Shown here: piece after piece, positions 19,852 to 28,710 of the stretch
Layout of the letters: the number at the start of each line of letters is the position of its first letter
How positions within the stretch are numbered: position 1 is the stretch's first letter
DNA from: Bin80 sp026708685
GTDB lineage: Bacteria > Bacteroidota > Rhodothermia > Rhodothermales > Bin80
Length of the DNA stretch: 64,000 nt
NCBI GenBank assembly: GCA_965200955.1
Contig: OZ241742.1
Span: 3,906,001-3,970,000, forward strand
Direction of reading: 5' to 3'
Notes under the pieces: generated by a model
The model's database searches: none
What the model was told of the DNA's origin: nothing
The model's input: the letters and a program-made list of their open reading frames with translations, nothing else
Translations under genes and position numbers: made by a program

Positions 19852-20954
19852 GATGAATCAGATTCTTGTGTTGATAGAGTAAGAAGGTCCAAGATACGGC
19901 GATTGGCTCTGGGAAACGCAAACTGATGGAGTTGATGCGGATCTACCCATCGGCTCTTCAACCCAGCTGTGGACACAGGTTCTCCATCGGTAATCGTACA
20001 TGTGTAGGCACGCAAGGTAATTTTAAAGTGGGAATAGGCATGCTTCACCTCCGCGATCAGATCGCCAACTACTACCTTAACGCCCAGCTCCTCATGGAGT
20101 TCACGCCCGCATGTTTGCTTTCCCGATTCACCTGACATAGCTTTACCACCAGGCAATTCCCAGAGTCCTCCCAATAATCCCTTGGCAGGGCGTTGTTGAA
20201 TGAATATTTTTCCAGAAGAATCTCGTAGAACACCTACGGCTACATCATAGTGCGGAAGAGCATCTTTCTTCTTGGATAACGGGTACGCCCCTGGAGAACC
20301 CTCCAGCCAAGCACGACAAAAAGACTGAACTGGGCAGTTGCTGCATTGAGGCCGTTTTGGTGTACATATTTGTGAACCCAACTCCATCATGGATTGGTTG
20401 AAATCCCCAGGACGATCGTAACACAACAACGAATCGGCTAATGCCTGAATCTCTTTCATTGGATCACCATGATGTGCAAAGATCCGAGAGATCACGCGGC
20501 GAACATTTCCATCTACAGCTGCAACGGGTTCTCCAAACGCAATGGAAGCAATCGCTCTGCTACTATACGGTCCAAGACCGGGTAATGCAAGAAGTTCATC
20601 ACTGCTGGAAGGAGTCTGTCCAGTACGAACAATTTCACGAGCGGCGGCATGAAGTCGATGGGCTCGACCGTAGTACCCCATCCCTTCCCATAGACGGAGG
20701 ATTTCATCAAGATGGGCAGATGCCAAATCCTCTACAGTTGGAAATGCATCTAAAAAACGCGTATAATACCCCCGAACATACTCTACTCGCGTCTGCTGAA
20801 GCATGACCTCAGAAACCCAGATAGCATACAGATCGGTTGCTCCTCGCCAAGGGAGATCCCGATGGTTAGCATCATACCATGCCAGAAGACTTGTGGAGAA
20901 CTCTTCTCTACGGATCACAGGCGGACAGGGATGTGACGGGTTCGTTGATTCCAT
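19848..20954 (-). CDS. mutY: A/G-specific adenine glycosylase
   Basis: A 368-residue DNA repair enzyme that removes A mispaired with 8-oxoG. It has LPWRG and VSEVMLQQTRV near the N-terminus. The helix-hairpin-helix LPGLGPYSSRAIASIAF and the catalytic-Asp loop VDGNVRRV follow. The [4Fe-4S] cluster has the exact spacing C-x6-C-x2-C-x5-C (CTPKRPQCSNCPVQSFC). The C-terminal 8-oxoG-sensing domain shows a complete NUDIX-like box (GG...GES...RELHEELG), whereas this box is often degenerate in MutY. I prefer the ATG at 20954; a GTG 42 bases upstream is possible. Divergent from the Omp85 gene with a 55-base shared promoter region. Confidence 0.93.
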   Translation of the reverse strand: MESTNPSHPCPPVIRREEFSTSLLAWYDANHRDLPWRGATDLYAIWVSEVMLQQTRVEYVRGYYTRFLDAFPTVEDLASAHLDEILRLWEGMGYYGRAHRLHAAAREIVRTGQTPSSSDELLALPGLGPYSSRAIASIAFGEPVAAVDGNVRRVISRIFAHHGDPMKEIQALADSLLCYDRPGDFNQSMMELGSQICTPKRPQCSNCPVQSFCRAWLEGSPGAYPLSKKKDALPHYDVAVGVLRDSSGKIFIQQRPAKGLLGGLWELPGGKAMSGESGKQTCGRELHEELGVKVVVGDLIAEVKHAYSHFKITLRAYTCTITDGEPVSTAGLKSRWVDPHQLHQFAFPRANRRILDLLTLSTQESDSS

Positions 20955-21009
20955 TGGCACACTGCTACGACATCGGCGGTTCAGCGGTTCACACAACCTA
21001 TCATTACCG

Positions 21010-22680
21010 ATGATCGTTTATTTCCTGATGTTCATCTATTCTTGTATGATCACGGTCCATGCGAACGCCCAGTGGCAGGTGGTTGCTGATAGAGATACAC
21101 TATCATGGACATGGGCCAATCCATTGGGGGACTCCCTCACCTATGAGCAGCAACTCATCGGCAAGATGCATCAGGATGGATATTTGTATGCTACAATTGA
21201 CTCAGCAAATACATCCTCCGAAGTCTTTTTTGTCTCAAGAGGGCACCGTGCAACCATTGAATCCATCACGATGGAAGGGATCACCGCTACGGATACTTCC
21301 TTGATCTCGCTACCAGCAAAGCGTGGAGATTGGATCACATCCTCCTCAATGAAAAAAATCGCCGACTCCATTCTTGATCATTATTCCGAAATTGGGTATG
21401 TGCTTGCAGCAGTCAGAATTGAAGCCATTATCCCCCTAGACAGCATTCGCCATGATGTATGGATTCAAGTCACAGAAGGAGCACCTGCACATCTTGAGCA
21501 GATTGTTCTGCCCGGTGCAAAACGGACGAAGTCTGCATTTGTGATCCATACATCGGGACTGAACCCTGGACAGATTCTGAAACATTTTCAACCCGCAGAA
21601 ATCCAGAGCAAGTTGCAAGCGACAGGTATCTTTCGCACAGTGGAACACCCAGAATTGTATCAGACATCCGACAGTAGTGTCGTCATTCACATACCCGTCC
21701 AAGAAAGCCCTTTGGGAGCGTTTGATCTAGCACTTGGATTTGAGCGATCCGATGGAGGGCGAGGAGCATTGATTGGAAGTGGCAATCTTTTCTTGCGCAA
21801 CCTGTTTGGAGGAGCCAGAACGCTGGAACTGAAACTCCATCAAGCACCTGATCAGTTGGGGTATGTCATGATTCATGTTGAGACTCCTCTCATTTTTGGA
21901 TTACCCATCAGTATCATGGGGGCATTTGAAGGACTCCAGCAGGATTCAACCTATGGACAGCGTGAGTATCAAGCACAAATAGGGTACTGGATTGATCCAT
22001 CGGTTAAGATCTTCTCAAGTGTCACCCGCGAAATCACGCGCCCTGGTCTAACGGGAACACAGTTCATTGATGGCCTTCAACGAATTCCGATCGCAAATGC
22101 ATTATTTATTGGTGGGGGGCTGGACATTCGTAAGCTGAATCATGCAATCAACCCCACTGAAGGGTATCGTTTTATGATGCATGCAGAGAGCGGCCATATC
22201 GATAAAGATCAGATCTCGGAAACACCTGATTCCATGCAACAGCAACGTAGATTTCGCCAAGGGAGGCTCACGACCGAGGCGCGGGTGTATATCCCGGCAA
22301 CTCGCCACAGTCTGTTCGTCACCGGCGGGGAGCTCCAGCTTCTTCGAAGCTCACAGACTGATGAAAGTGATCTATTTCGGATCGGAGGAGCACAAAGCCT
22401 GCGGGGATATGATGAACATCGGTTCCGTGCTTCGTTTGCAGTTCGGATGCTGATGGAGTATCGCTATTTGTTGGATCAAGTCACCTACGGCTTCGGATTT
22501 TTCGATCTTGGGTATCTCCATAACCGTAAAGGATCCCGCTTTCCAAGTGGGTGGTATCCAGGATTTGGGGCGGGATTTCAGCTGGATACCGCGGCAGGAG
22601 TGATGTATGTTACCCTTGCTACCACGACCGAGGATCTAACGGCCATTCGGGCACATATCGGATTTTCACTGGAAATGTAA
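21010..22680 (+). CDS. Omp85/BamA-TamA-like outer-membrane protein
   Basis: A 556-residue exported protein starting MIVYFLMFIYSCMITVHANA/Q. After the signal come POTRA-like repeats (GHRATIESITMEGI, ILDHYSEIGYVLAAVRIEAI, LEQIVLPGAKRTKSAFVIHTSGLNPGQI). A C-terminal Omp85 barrel follows with LRSSQTDESDLFRIGGAQSLRGYDEH; the RGY of that segment is the conserved Omp85 lid-lock motif. The end reads THIGFSLEM-like (RAHIGFSLEM), aromatic near the terminus. It is shorter than BamA, closer to TamA-like or two-partner-type members. Three bases separate its stop from rsmE. Confidence 0.8.
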   Translation: MIVYFLMFIYSCMITVHANAQWQVVADRDTLSWTWANPLGDSLTYEQQLIGKMHQDGYLYATIDSANTSSEVFFVSRGHRATIESITMEGITATDTSLISLPAKRGDWITSSSMKKIADSILDHYSEIGYVLAAVRIEAIIPLDSIRHDVWIQVTEGAPAHLEQIVLPGAKRTKSAFVIHTSGLNPGQILKHFQPAEIQSKLQATGIFRTVEHPELYQTSDSSVVIHIPVQESPLGAFDLALGFERSDGGRGALIGSGNLFLRNLFGGARTLELKLHQAPDQLGYVMIHVETPLIFGLPISIMGAFEGLQQDSTYGQREYQAQIGYWIDPSVKIFSSVTREITRPGLTGTQFIDGLQRIPIANALFIGGGLDIRKLNHAINPTEGYRFMMHAESGHIDKDQISETPDSMQQQRRFRQGRLTTEARVYIPATRHSLFVTGGELQLLRSSQTDESDLFRIGGAQSLRGYDEHRFRASFAVRMLMEYRYLLDQVTYGFGFFDLGYLHNRKGSRFPSGWYPGFGAGFQLDTAAGVMYVTLATTTEDLTAIRAHIGFSLEM

Positions 22681-22683
22681 ACC

Positions 22684-23388
22684 ATGGACCGATTCTTTTA
22701 TGCTCCCCCTGAATCGTTTTCAGACACGGGGGATGTCATCCTACCCCCAGATGAGGCAAGACATGCTATCAAAGTCCTTCGACTCCGACCTGAAGATATC
22801 GTGACCGTGGTCGATGGTCAGGGTCTGGCCGCAAAAGTACAGATTGTGCGTGCCGATCGAAATGAAGTCCTTGGACGCATGATCTCTATAGATCAGAACC
22901 TTGGTGAGCCTTCCTGGACCTTGACGATAGGGCTGGCATTGCTGAATCAGCATCGGCGGTATGAACTGTTCCTTGAAAAAGCGGTGGAATTGGGGGTTAC
23001 TCAGATCATTCCTCTCACTACCGATCGCACGCAGTCAAAAATCTGGCGTGAAGATCGTGCAGTCCAAGTGATGATTGCCGCCTTAAAACAATGCCACCGA
23101 AGTAAACTTCCTATTCTGCATCCAGTGACCTCATTTAGGGACGCTGTCCATGAAGGAACCCTCATTGCCGATCCAAACGCAGACCAACCCATTCTCCAGG
23201 AAATCCATACTGCGGGTGACTCTGTGACGTTTCTGATCGGACCAGAGGGAGGATGGACAGATCAAGAACTTCAATGTGCCCGTAAACATGGCGGTAAGCT
23301 GGTCCGATTGGGACCACGCAATCTGCGTGCAGAAACCGCCGCGATCTGCTGTGCGGCATCCATGATGCTCAACAACCCATACAAGTAG
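22684..23388 (+). CDS. rsmE: 16S rRNA m3U1498 methyltransferase
   Basis: A 234-residue SPOUT-class methyltransferase. It has an N-terminal PUA-like part (DEARHAIKVLRLRPEDIVTVVDGQG). The knotted C-terminal domain contains the S-adenosylmethionine-binding FLIGPEGGWTDQEL and LVRLGPRNLRAETAA, both diagnostic for RsmE. Length is normal for the family. It follows the Omp85 gene at 3 bases, so probably one transcript. Confidence 0.95.
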   Translation: MDRFFYAPPESFSDTGDVILPPDEARHAIKVLRLRPEDIVTVVDGQGLAAKVQIVRADRNEVLGRMISIDQNLGEPSWTLTIGLALLNQHRRYELFLEKAVELGVTQIIPLTTDRTQSKIWREDRAVQVMIAALKQCHRSKLPILHPVTSFRDAVHEGTLIADPNADQPILQEIHTAGDSVTFLIGPEGGWTDQELQCARKHGGKLVRLGPRNLRAETAAICCAASMMLNNPYK

Positions 23389-23810
23389 ATCCCTGAGAAA
23401 AACATGATTCATGACCCATATGCTCTGGGGTTCCTTCATGATTTTTCAGTTCATCCATTAGCCTGTGGAGATCTTTGGTCATCCACATCCATTGGAAACA
23501 TCTTGGTCAAACAAGGTCATTTCTTCATCAAACCCCGAAGGCAGTGGTTGCAAAGATCTGCACGCAGAACGATATCATCTCATTCATCATGGATCTGTCC
23601 TTGGTACCAAAACATCTCCCTTGAATCATTTCAAGGAACAATCCAGACATGGAGATGTACCATAGGTAACATCACCATAGGCATCCATATTGATGTGTGC
23701 GGTTCTAAAAACTCTTCCATTAGGCTGGTGATGTTTATAGATTAGAGGTATTCCCTCTGTTTTGTACTGCTACGAAGAGACGACTTCGTTCACCTTAATA
23801 CGATACATTG
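23389..23810. other. Intergenic region, no gene recognised
   Basis: About 420 bases between rsmE and secG. A 113-codon frame (23404-23745) is rich in His/Trp/Ser, has no recognisable pattern and appears accidental. The last part must hold the secG promoter. Confidence 0.5.
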
Positions 23811-24173
23811 ATGTTTACGCTATTGATTATCATTATTGCACTCATTGGGGTCATTATGACTGGGCTGATCCTGCTTCAGGCAGGCAAAGGGGGAGGACTT
23901 GCGGGCATAGCCTCAGGCGGAGCAACCACCCAAATTTTAGGTGCTCGACAAGCACCTGACGTTCTTGAACGTGGGACATGGATTCTGGCGACCGTGTTTA
24001 TTATCCTGTGTATCATGACCAACTTTGTGATTGATGATGGAAGTTCACAACGAAGCGTACTTCAACAATCTCAACCTGCCACTCAACCAACGACCGTTCC
24101 TGGCCCCGAAGACCTTCCTCCTCCACTAGAGGATATTTCTGCTGAACCTGCACCCCTTCCCGAAGAAGAATAA
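23811..24173 (+). CDS. secG: Preprotein translocase subunit SecG
   Basis: A 120-residue membrane protein with two helices: residues 1-22 (MFTLLIIIIALIGVIMTGLI) and about 57-77 (ILATVFIILCIMTNFVI). The loop between them is the conserved LLQAGKGGGLAGIASGGATTQILGAR, the SecG signature (LLQxGKGGGL..). A Gln/Pro/Glu-rich tail ends the protein. The ATG at 23811 is preferred to the TTG just before it. It is followed by an inverted repeat likely to terminate transcription. Confidence 0.95.
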   Translation: MFTLLIIIIALIGVIMTGLILLQAGKGGGLAGIASGGATTQILGARQAPDVLERGTWILATVFIILCIMTNFVIDDGSSQRSVLQQSQPATQPTTVPGPEDLPPPLEDISAEPAPLPEEE

Positions 24174-24180
24174 ACAGGGT

Positions 24181-24208
24181 GGGATGACCTCAATGATGAG
24201 GCCATCCC
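24181..24208. terminator. Hairpin between secG and the convergent rnpB gene
   Basis: GGGATGACCTCA (24181-24192) pairs with TGAGGCCATCCC (24197-24208) with a single A-C mismatch and a short loop. It sits 8 bases after the secG stop and just before the 3' end of the convergent RNase P RNA gene, so it could serve either strand. The T-run is poor. Confidence 0.6.
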
Positions 24209-24215
24209 TGGTGTT

Positions 24216-24612
24216 CATGCGGGCCGGTAAGCCGAATTCTGTCATCTGGACTGCTACACCGTACAGAATCCAGACGGATCATCATCTATCTGGGACCAGT
24301 GTCACCACGGGCCTCTAGCAGCCTACCCGCATCGCTGTTAGGCGGGCCACCTTATCGCTTGCGCGTGCGATGCTGTTTGGCCTTGCTCCCCGTAGGGTTT
24401 ACCCAGCCGCCATGATCACCCATGACGCTGGTGGGCTCTTACCCCACCATTTCACCCATCACCTGAACTTGAACAAGTTCATCGGCTGGTATGCTTTCTG
24501 TTGCACTTGCCGTCACCGCAAATACGGTGCCTTCCCGTTAGGAAGTACGGTGCCCTATGGAGTTCGGACTTTCCTCCCTGCCATGCGGCAGGGCGATGAT
24601 CAGGCCGACACA
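24216..24612 (-). ncRNA. rnpB: RNase P RNA, bacterial type A
   Basis: The reverse strand begins near TGTCGGCCTGATCATCGCCC and then contains GGGAGGAAAGTCCGAACTCC, the conserved region near the 5' end of bacterial RNase P RNA. Near the 3' end it reads ACAGAATTCGGCTTACCGG, the near-universal P-RNA 3' motif. The about 400-base length and the CACCAGCGTCATGGG-like internal region fit type A. The RNA is the catalytic subunit that removes tRNA 5' leaders. It lies immediately downstream of the zinc-ribbon-family gene on the same strand. Ends are approximate. Confidence 0.95.
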
Positions 24613-24617
24613 ATCTG

Positions 24618-25373
24618 TTAAACGACCAAGTCGCTCGTTGCTTCTTCGTAGAACTCACGATCTACTATGATTCGCCCCGTTTGCTCACACGGAATGATTC
24701 GATTTCGTTGACGAATTTCCATCTGGCGTTGAGGTGGAACAGCATAGCCTCCTGCTGCACCACGTTCAAGTCGAACCACAGCACGCCCATCTCGATAACG
24801 ATTCCGCAGTCTCTGATAGGCTCGCAGATATCGCTCATCCACCATGGACTCCGCTTCCTTGCGTAAATCCTCCAGCTGGGTCATCTGTTTTTCAGTAGTC
24901 GCAAGGACATCTTCAAGTTGGGCACGCTTGTCATTGAGTAGAGCTTCAAGATCAGAAAAACGCATCTGGGCTTCATCAATTAAAGCTTTGCTTTCTTCAA
25001 GAGTTCCCTCAGTAGAGGCAATCAGCTCTTTGGCCATATAAATCCGCTCCCGCTGAGCATCAATCTCTTTGGTGAGGGCATCATACTCCCGGTTATTGCG
25101 CACCTGAAGCTGCTGTTCCTCGTACTTTTTGATCAATGCTTCAGAATCTTCAATATCAAACTCACTGCGCTTCCTGGACTGCTCCGTTTCTTCCTGCTCC
25201 TGTTTGATTTTGTTCATGCGGGTTTGTAACCCAGCAGCCTCGTCTTCCAGATCCTTAATCTCATCGGGCAGATCTCCCCGTTCCTTGATCACTTGGTAAA
25301 TGAGGGTATCGATATGCTGCAAGCGGATCAGAGCTCGCAGCTGACTGCTTATTTTTGTTTCAGTAACGCTCAT
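24618..25373 (-). CDS. Coiled-coil protein of the C4 zinc-ribbon (zf-RING_7) family, zinc ligands mostly lost
   Basis: A 251-residue protein. Residues about 10-180 are a long Glu/Lys/Gln-rich coiled coil containing LQVRNNREYDALTKEID, the family's conserved VRNN.EY.AL..EI motif. The C-terminus has the usual YAVPPQRQMEIRQRNRIIPCEQTGRIIVD core. In the family this region normally holds two CxxC pairs (CGGC and CExCGR). Here they read GAAGG and CEQTGR, leaving one Cys, so zinc cannot be held as usual. The function of the family is poorly defined. ATG at 25373 chosen over one 48 bases upstream. Confidence 0.85.
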   Translation of the reverse strand: MSVTETKISSQLRALIRLQHIDTLIYQVIKERGDLPDEIKDLEDEAAGLQTRMNKIKQEQEETEQSRKRSEFDIEDSEALIKKYEEQQLQVRNNREYDALTKEIDAQRERIYMAKELIASTEGTLEESKALIDEAQMRFSDLEALLNDKRAQLEDVLATTEKQMTQLEDLRKEAESMVDERYLRAYQRLRNRYRDGRAVVRLERGAAGGYAVPPQRQMEIRQRNRIIPCEQTGRIIVDREFYEEATSDLVV

Positions 25374-25436
25374 ACTGTTAGAATTGTGGTGTACCAAAAA
25401 TAGAACCAACTTAAACGACACGAAGGTTCATGGGGT

Positions 25437-26240
25437 TCACACTGTGGAGTAATGAACTGGATTGGTCACTGAACGCGTACATCGAAATGTGACCGAAGGG
25501 AATCGTTTTTCAAGCCAACGGTTCAGTAGCTGTTGCGTGTGCTTTTCTGTTTCATAGTGTCCAGCATCAATTAACGCCATCTGGCAGTGCCCCTCGCTAT
25601 CAAGAACTTCAAAAAAGCGGTGGTAGCTGAGATCAGCCGTGACGTAAACATCAGCCCCTTTGAACAGAGCTGCTTCAATCAGACTACCACCAGAGCCTCC
25701 ACAGACAGCAACAGTGTGAACCATGGCAGACAGAGAACCCGTATAGCGAAAAACGGGAGAGCCAAGTTGTTGATGAACCCGAAGGTTGAATGACTTCAGG
25801 GATTCTGGATGAGAGAGTTTTCCGATGGCCCCCATGCCCGAGATTCCATTGGAGTGAGGACTCAAGAAGGTGGGTTCCTGTACATCCAGCAGTTTGGCCA
25901 GTGCAAACGAAACACCATCAGATGCGGCATCCAAATTGGTATGTATACTGTAAAGGGTGATGTCATGACGCAGCAGTTCTTGAATGAAATGCCCCGTGGG
26001 ATCATCCGTGAGAATGCGGGAGAGTGGTCGAAATAACAACGGATGATGGGTGATAATCATGGATGCATTGGAGTCAATGGCCTCACGTAAGACTTCAGTG
26101 GTGAGTTCCAATGCAATCATGACGCTGGTGATTTCCCGAGAGGGAGAGCCAACATGTAACCCTACATTGTCGTATGACTCTGCGTACTCAGGTTTTGCCC
26201 ATGATTCAAGGGCTTGTGCAATATCGCGGGCACAGATCAT
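25437..26240 (-). CDS. Nif3/YbgI-like dinuclear metal-centre protein
   Basis: A 267-residue protein of the Nif3 (GTP cyclohydrolase 1 type 2/NIF3) family. It has an N-terminal SWAKPEYAESYDNVGLHVGS and MIITHHPLLFRPL with the metal-binding histidines. LYSIHTNLDAASDGVSFALA carries further ligands, and AVCGGSGGSLIEAA and the C-terminal LIDAGHYETEKH complete the set. The short length means the PII-like insert of larger family members is absent. The exact cellular role of this family is unsettled. ATG at 26240; divergent from the RpiB-like gene with only 25 bases between starts. Confidence 0.9.
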   Translation of the reverse strand: MICARDIAQALESWAKPEYAESYDNVGLHVGSPSREITSVMIALELTTEVLREAIDSNASMIITHHPLLFRPLSRILTDDPTGHFIQELLRHDITLYSIHTNLDAASDGVSFALAKLLDVQEPTFLSPHSNGISGMGAIGKLSHPESLKSFNLRVHQQLGSPVFRYTGSLSAMVHTVAVCGGSGGSLIEAALFKGADVYVTADLSYHRFFEVLDSEGHCQMALIDAGHYETEKHTQQLLNRWLEKRFPSVTFRCTRSVTNPVHYSTV

Positions 26241-26265
26241 TGGTTTAGACACGATAGAATGATTG

Positions 26266-26742
26266 ATGATAGAAAACTCCAAGAAAATTGTCGTCAGTAG
26301 TGATGAGCATGGGCCATTGGTTGAACCACTGCTTGACATGCTCCATCAACGGGGCTATGAGCCAGTTTATTTCGGCCCTCAAAAAGGCGAAGACAGTCAA
26401 GACTGGCCCTTGGTGACCAAAGCGGCCATTGATCTGATCGTTCAAGGTAAGGTAGACGAAGCGATCATTATGTGTTGGACGGGGACGGGCTGCTCGATCG
26501 TAGCCAACAAAATGCCGGGCATTCGTGCAGCTTTGTGTCTGGACGCTCAAACAGCAGAAGGGGCCAGAGTCTGGAATCATGCGAATGTATTGGCTTTGAG
26601 TCAACGGATGACCAGTCCAGCAATCTTGGAAGAAATCCTGAATGCTTGGTTTGAGACACCCTTGAGTACAGATCCGTGGAATGTAACTCAGATTGAGCAT
26701 GTATGTGCATTGGATCGGGATCGGAGTCAGGATGTGTCATAA
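26266..26742 (+). CDS. RpiB/LacAB-family sugar-phosphate isomerase
   Basis: A 158-residue cytoplasmic enzyme-like protein. It carries IVVSSDEHGPLVEPLLDML near the start, MCWTGTGCSIVANKMPGIRAALC (family form CGTGxGxxxxANKxxGIRAA) and AEGARVWNHANVLALSQR. RpiB interconverts ribose-5-P and ribulose-5-P; LacAB acts on galactose-6-P. Here the Cys-Gly of the active loop is Cys-Trp, and the usual D-x-AG-x-x-LK start is changed (SSDEHG). The substrate may therefore differ from ribose-5-P. Start at ATG 26266 or TTG 26263. Confidence 0.8.
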   Translation: MIENSKKIVVSSDEHGPLVEPLLDMLHQRGYEPVYFGPQKGEDSQDWPLVTKAAIDLIVQGKVDEAIIMCWTGTGCSIVANKMPGIRAALCLDAQTAEGARVWNHANVLALSQRMTSPAILEEILNAWFETPLSTDPWNVTQIEHVCALDRDRSQDVS

Positions 26743-26798
26743 GTGACAATGTATGTGCATCGTTAGGAATTTCTTAATCTAATGAGTATAACGGACTT

Positions 26799-26930
26799 TC
26801 AGAAATCTTTTGGCATGGATTCATCCGTTATTGGTGAAACCGTAACATCACTCACATCGGCAGTGGTATCGGTTTCCTGCATGGATTCTGACGGTGCCTG
26901 TTCATCAACCCATTCAATAACACTACTCAT
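26799..26930 (-). CDS. Possible small acidic protein
   Basis: A 43-codon frame begins MSSVIEWVDEQAPSE and ends PITDESMPKDF. It is strongly acidic, has a good ATG and fills the otherwise empty gap between the RpiB-like gene and serA, on the reverse strand. It lies just upstream of, and divergent from, serA. No family recognised; it could be chance. Confidence 0.25.
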   Translation of the reverse strand: MSSVIEWVDEQAPSESMQETDTTADVSDVTVSPITDESMPKDF

Positions 26931-26946
26931 TTAATTCCAATCATTG

Positions 26947-28116
26947 ATGTTCAAGATCAAAACATTCAATACCGTTTCCGACAAGGGACTTGCACGGTTA
27001 ACGGAGCAGGGATACACGGTTGGCGAAGATGTTTCCAATCCCGATGCACTCCTGTTGAGGAGTTACAACCTTCATCAATTCAGCTTTGATGACTCTATCA
27101 TTGCTGTGGCTAGATGTGGAGCTGGTGTCAATAATATCCCCATTGATACCTGTTCAGAACGGGGAATCGCGGTATTTAATACACCCGGTGCGAATGCAAA
27201 CAGCGTCAAAGAGCTGGTCATCTGTGCACTCCTACTTTCTTCCCGTCGAATTGTGGATGGCATCAACTGGGCACGTACCCTCACTGGTGATTCCGTCGCA
27301 TCTGTTGTTGAAAAAGGGAAAAAGAATTTTAAGGGACCCGAAATCAAAGGTAAGACATTAGGAATCATTGGCCTTGGTGCTATTGGTGTTGCAGTAGCCA
27401 ATGCAGCCAGTGCATTGGGGATGCGTACCCTCGGCTATGATCCGTTTATTTCGGTATCCAACGCTTGGGACTTAAACCGTGAGGTTCACCGTGCAACTGG
27501 CCTGGACGAGATTGTAGCATCTGCCGACTATATTACCTTGCATGCACCGCTGAATGATAAAACGAAGGGCCTCATTAGTGAAGATCATCTGGGACGAATG
27601 AAATCAGGAGTACGCATCTTGAATTTTGCACGCGGACCCTTGGTCCATGAAGATGCTCTTTTGCAGGCATTAGACAGCGGTCACTGTGCTTGTTATGTAA
27701 CCGACTTCGTGGATGCGGCTTTAGCACAACATCCCAAAGTTCTCCCCGTTCCTCATTTAGGTGCTTCCACTCCTGAAGCCGAAGATAATTGTGCAATCAT
27801 GGCAGCCGAACAGTTACGGGATTATCTTGAACATGGAAATGTCATCAACTCAGTGAATTTTCCAAGAGTTCAACTGCCGCTACGATCGGAGCGATCACGC
27901 ATTCAGATTGTGAATCGGAATGAACCTAGAATTTTGAGTCAGTTCGCAGCGATCTTGTCAGAAACAGGACATAATATTGACAATTTGGTCAATAAAGGTC
28001 GGGGCTCGTTGGCCAATAATGTGATTGATGTGAGTGGTTCGCTTCCAGAGTCCGTTCTGGATAGCCTCCAAGCGATTGACGGTGTTATTCGGATTCGAAC
28101 CATTACCCCTTCGTAG
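26947..28116 (+). CDS. serA: D-3-phosphoglycerate dehydrogenase
   Basis: A 389-residue enzyme catalysing the first step of serine synthesis (3-phosphoglycerate to 3-phosphohydroxypyruvate, NAD-linked). Key segments are VARCGAGVNNIPID, AVFNTPGANANSVKELV and the NAD fold GKTLGIIGLGAIGVAVANAA. ITLHAPLNDKTKGLI, ILNFARGPLVHEDALL with the catalytic Arg, and LPVPHLGASTPEAEDNCA with the catalytic His follow. The last about 75 residues look like an ACT regulatory domain (FAAILSETGHNIDNLVNKG), so serine feedback is possible. ATG at 26947. Close to the downstream acyltransferase (4 bases). Confidence 0.93.
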   Translation: MFKIKTFNTVSDKGLARLTEQGYTVGEDVSNPDALLLRSYNLHQFSFDDSIIAVARCGAGVNNIPIDTCSERGIAVFNTPGANANSVKELVICALLLSSRRIVDGINWARTLTGDSVASVVEKGKKNFKGPEIKGKTLGIIGLGAIGVAVANAASALGMRTLGYDPFISVSNAWDLNREVHRATGLDEIVASADYITLHAPLNDKTKGLISEDHLGRMKSGVRILNFARGPLVHEDALLQALDSGHCACYVTDFVDAALAQHPKVLPVPHLGASTPEAEDNCAIMAAEQLRDYLEHGNVINSVNFPRVQLPLRSERSRIQIVNRNEPRILSQFAAILSETGHNIDNLVNKGRGSLANNVIDVSGSLPESVLDSLQAIDGVIRIRTITPS

Positions 28117-28119
28117 AAG

Positions 28120-28710
28120 ATGTCTTTCCCAGATCTTGGTCCCAACATTGCCAGAAAAGGGAAACCACGAATGAGTCGGACAGCACGTTGGATCCTACGC
28201 ACTTTGAACTGGAGCGTGGAAGGAACGCTACCCAATCATAAGAAGCTCGTCGTTATTGGTGCCTATCATACATCTAACTGGGATTTCTTTGTGGCTATGG
28301 CAGTCATGTTTGCCTTGGATTTGGAGGGATCATGGATCGCGAAGCACACGATTTTTCGGTGGCCGCTGGGGCCCATCATGCGAGCATTTGGAGGTAATCC
28401 TGTCGATCGGAATCAACATCAAGGACAGGTTCAAAGGGCGATCCAGTTATTTGAAGAGCGTGAAAAATTTATCTATGCCATCACCCCAGAAGGTACCCGG
28501 AGCAAAGTAAAACGATGGAAAACAGGATTTTACCATATTGCAATCGGAGCACAGGTCGACATTGTACCTGCCTATTTTGATTACCCCGGTCGGAAAGTAG
28601 GATTTGGAAAGCCGTTCACTCCCACGGGGGATGTTGAAAGAGATATAGCAGAATTACAACGATTTTATGAGCCGTACCGTGCTACGGCTGCACGCCCCGA
28701 ACGAGTTTAG
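28120..28710 (+). CDS. Lysophospholipid (1-acylglycerol-3-phosphate-type) acyltransferase
   Basis: A 196-residue PlsC-superfamily enzyme. The catalytic HX4D is in GAYHTSNWDFF, followed by RWPLGPIMRAFGGNPVDRNQ (motif II-like) and ITPEGTRSKVKRWKTGFYHIA (motif III, EGTR). IVPAYFDYPGRKVGFGKPF completes the order. The compact size without added membrane helices is typical of a Bacteroidota subgroup with HxSxxD changed to HTSNWD. It probably acylates a membrane-lipid precursor; exact substrate unknown. The 3' end overlaps the convergent glutamate dehydrogenase gene by 4 bases. Confidence 0.88.
   Translation: MSFPDLGPNIARKGKPRMSRTARWILRTLNWSVEGTLPNHKKLVVIGAYHTSNWDFFVAMAVMFALDLEGSWIAKHTIFRWPLGPIMRAFGGNPVDRNQHQGQVQRAIQLFEEREKFIYAITPEGTRSKVKRWKTGFYHIAIGAQVDIVPAYFDYPGRKVGFGKPFTPTGDVERDIAELQRFYEPYRATAARPERV

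Noticed and set aside
23404..23745. 113-codon frame between rsmE and secG
   Set aside because: Composition rich in Ser/His/Trp with no domain; no sign of coding.
28085..28112. tRNA-like TTCGAACC string
   Set aside because: It lies inside serA coding sequence and lacks the rest of a tRNA cloverleaf.
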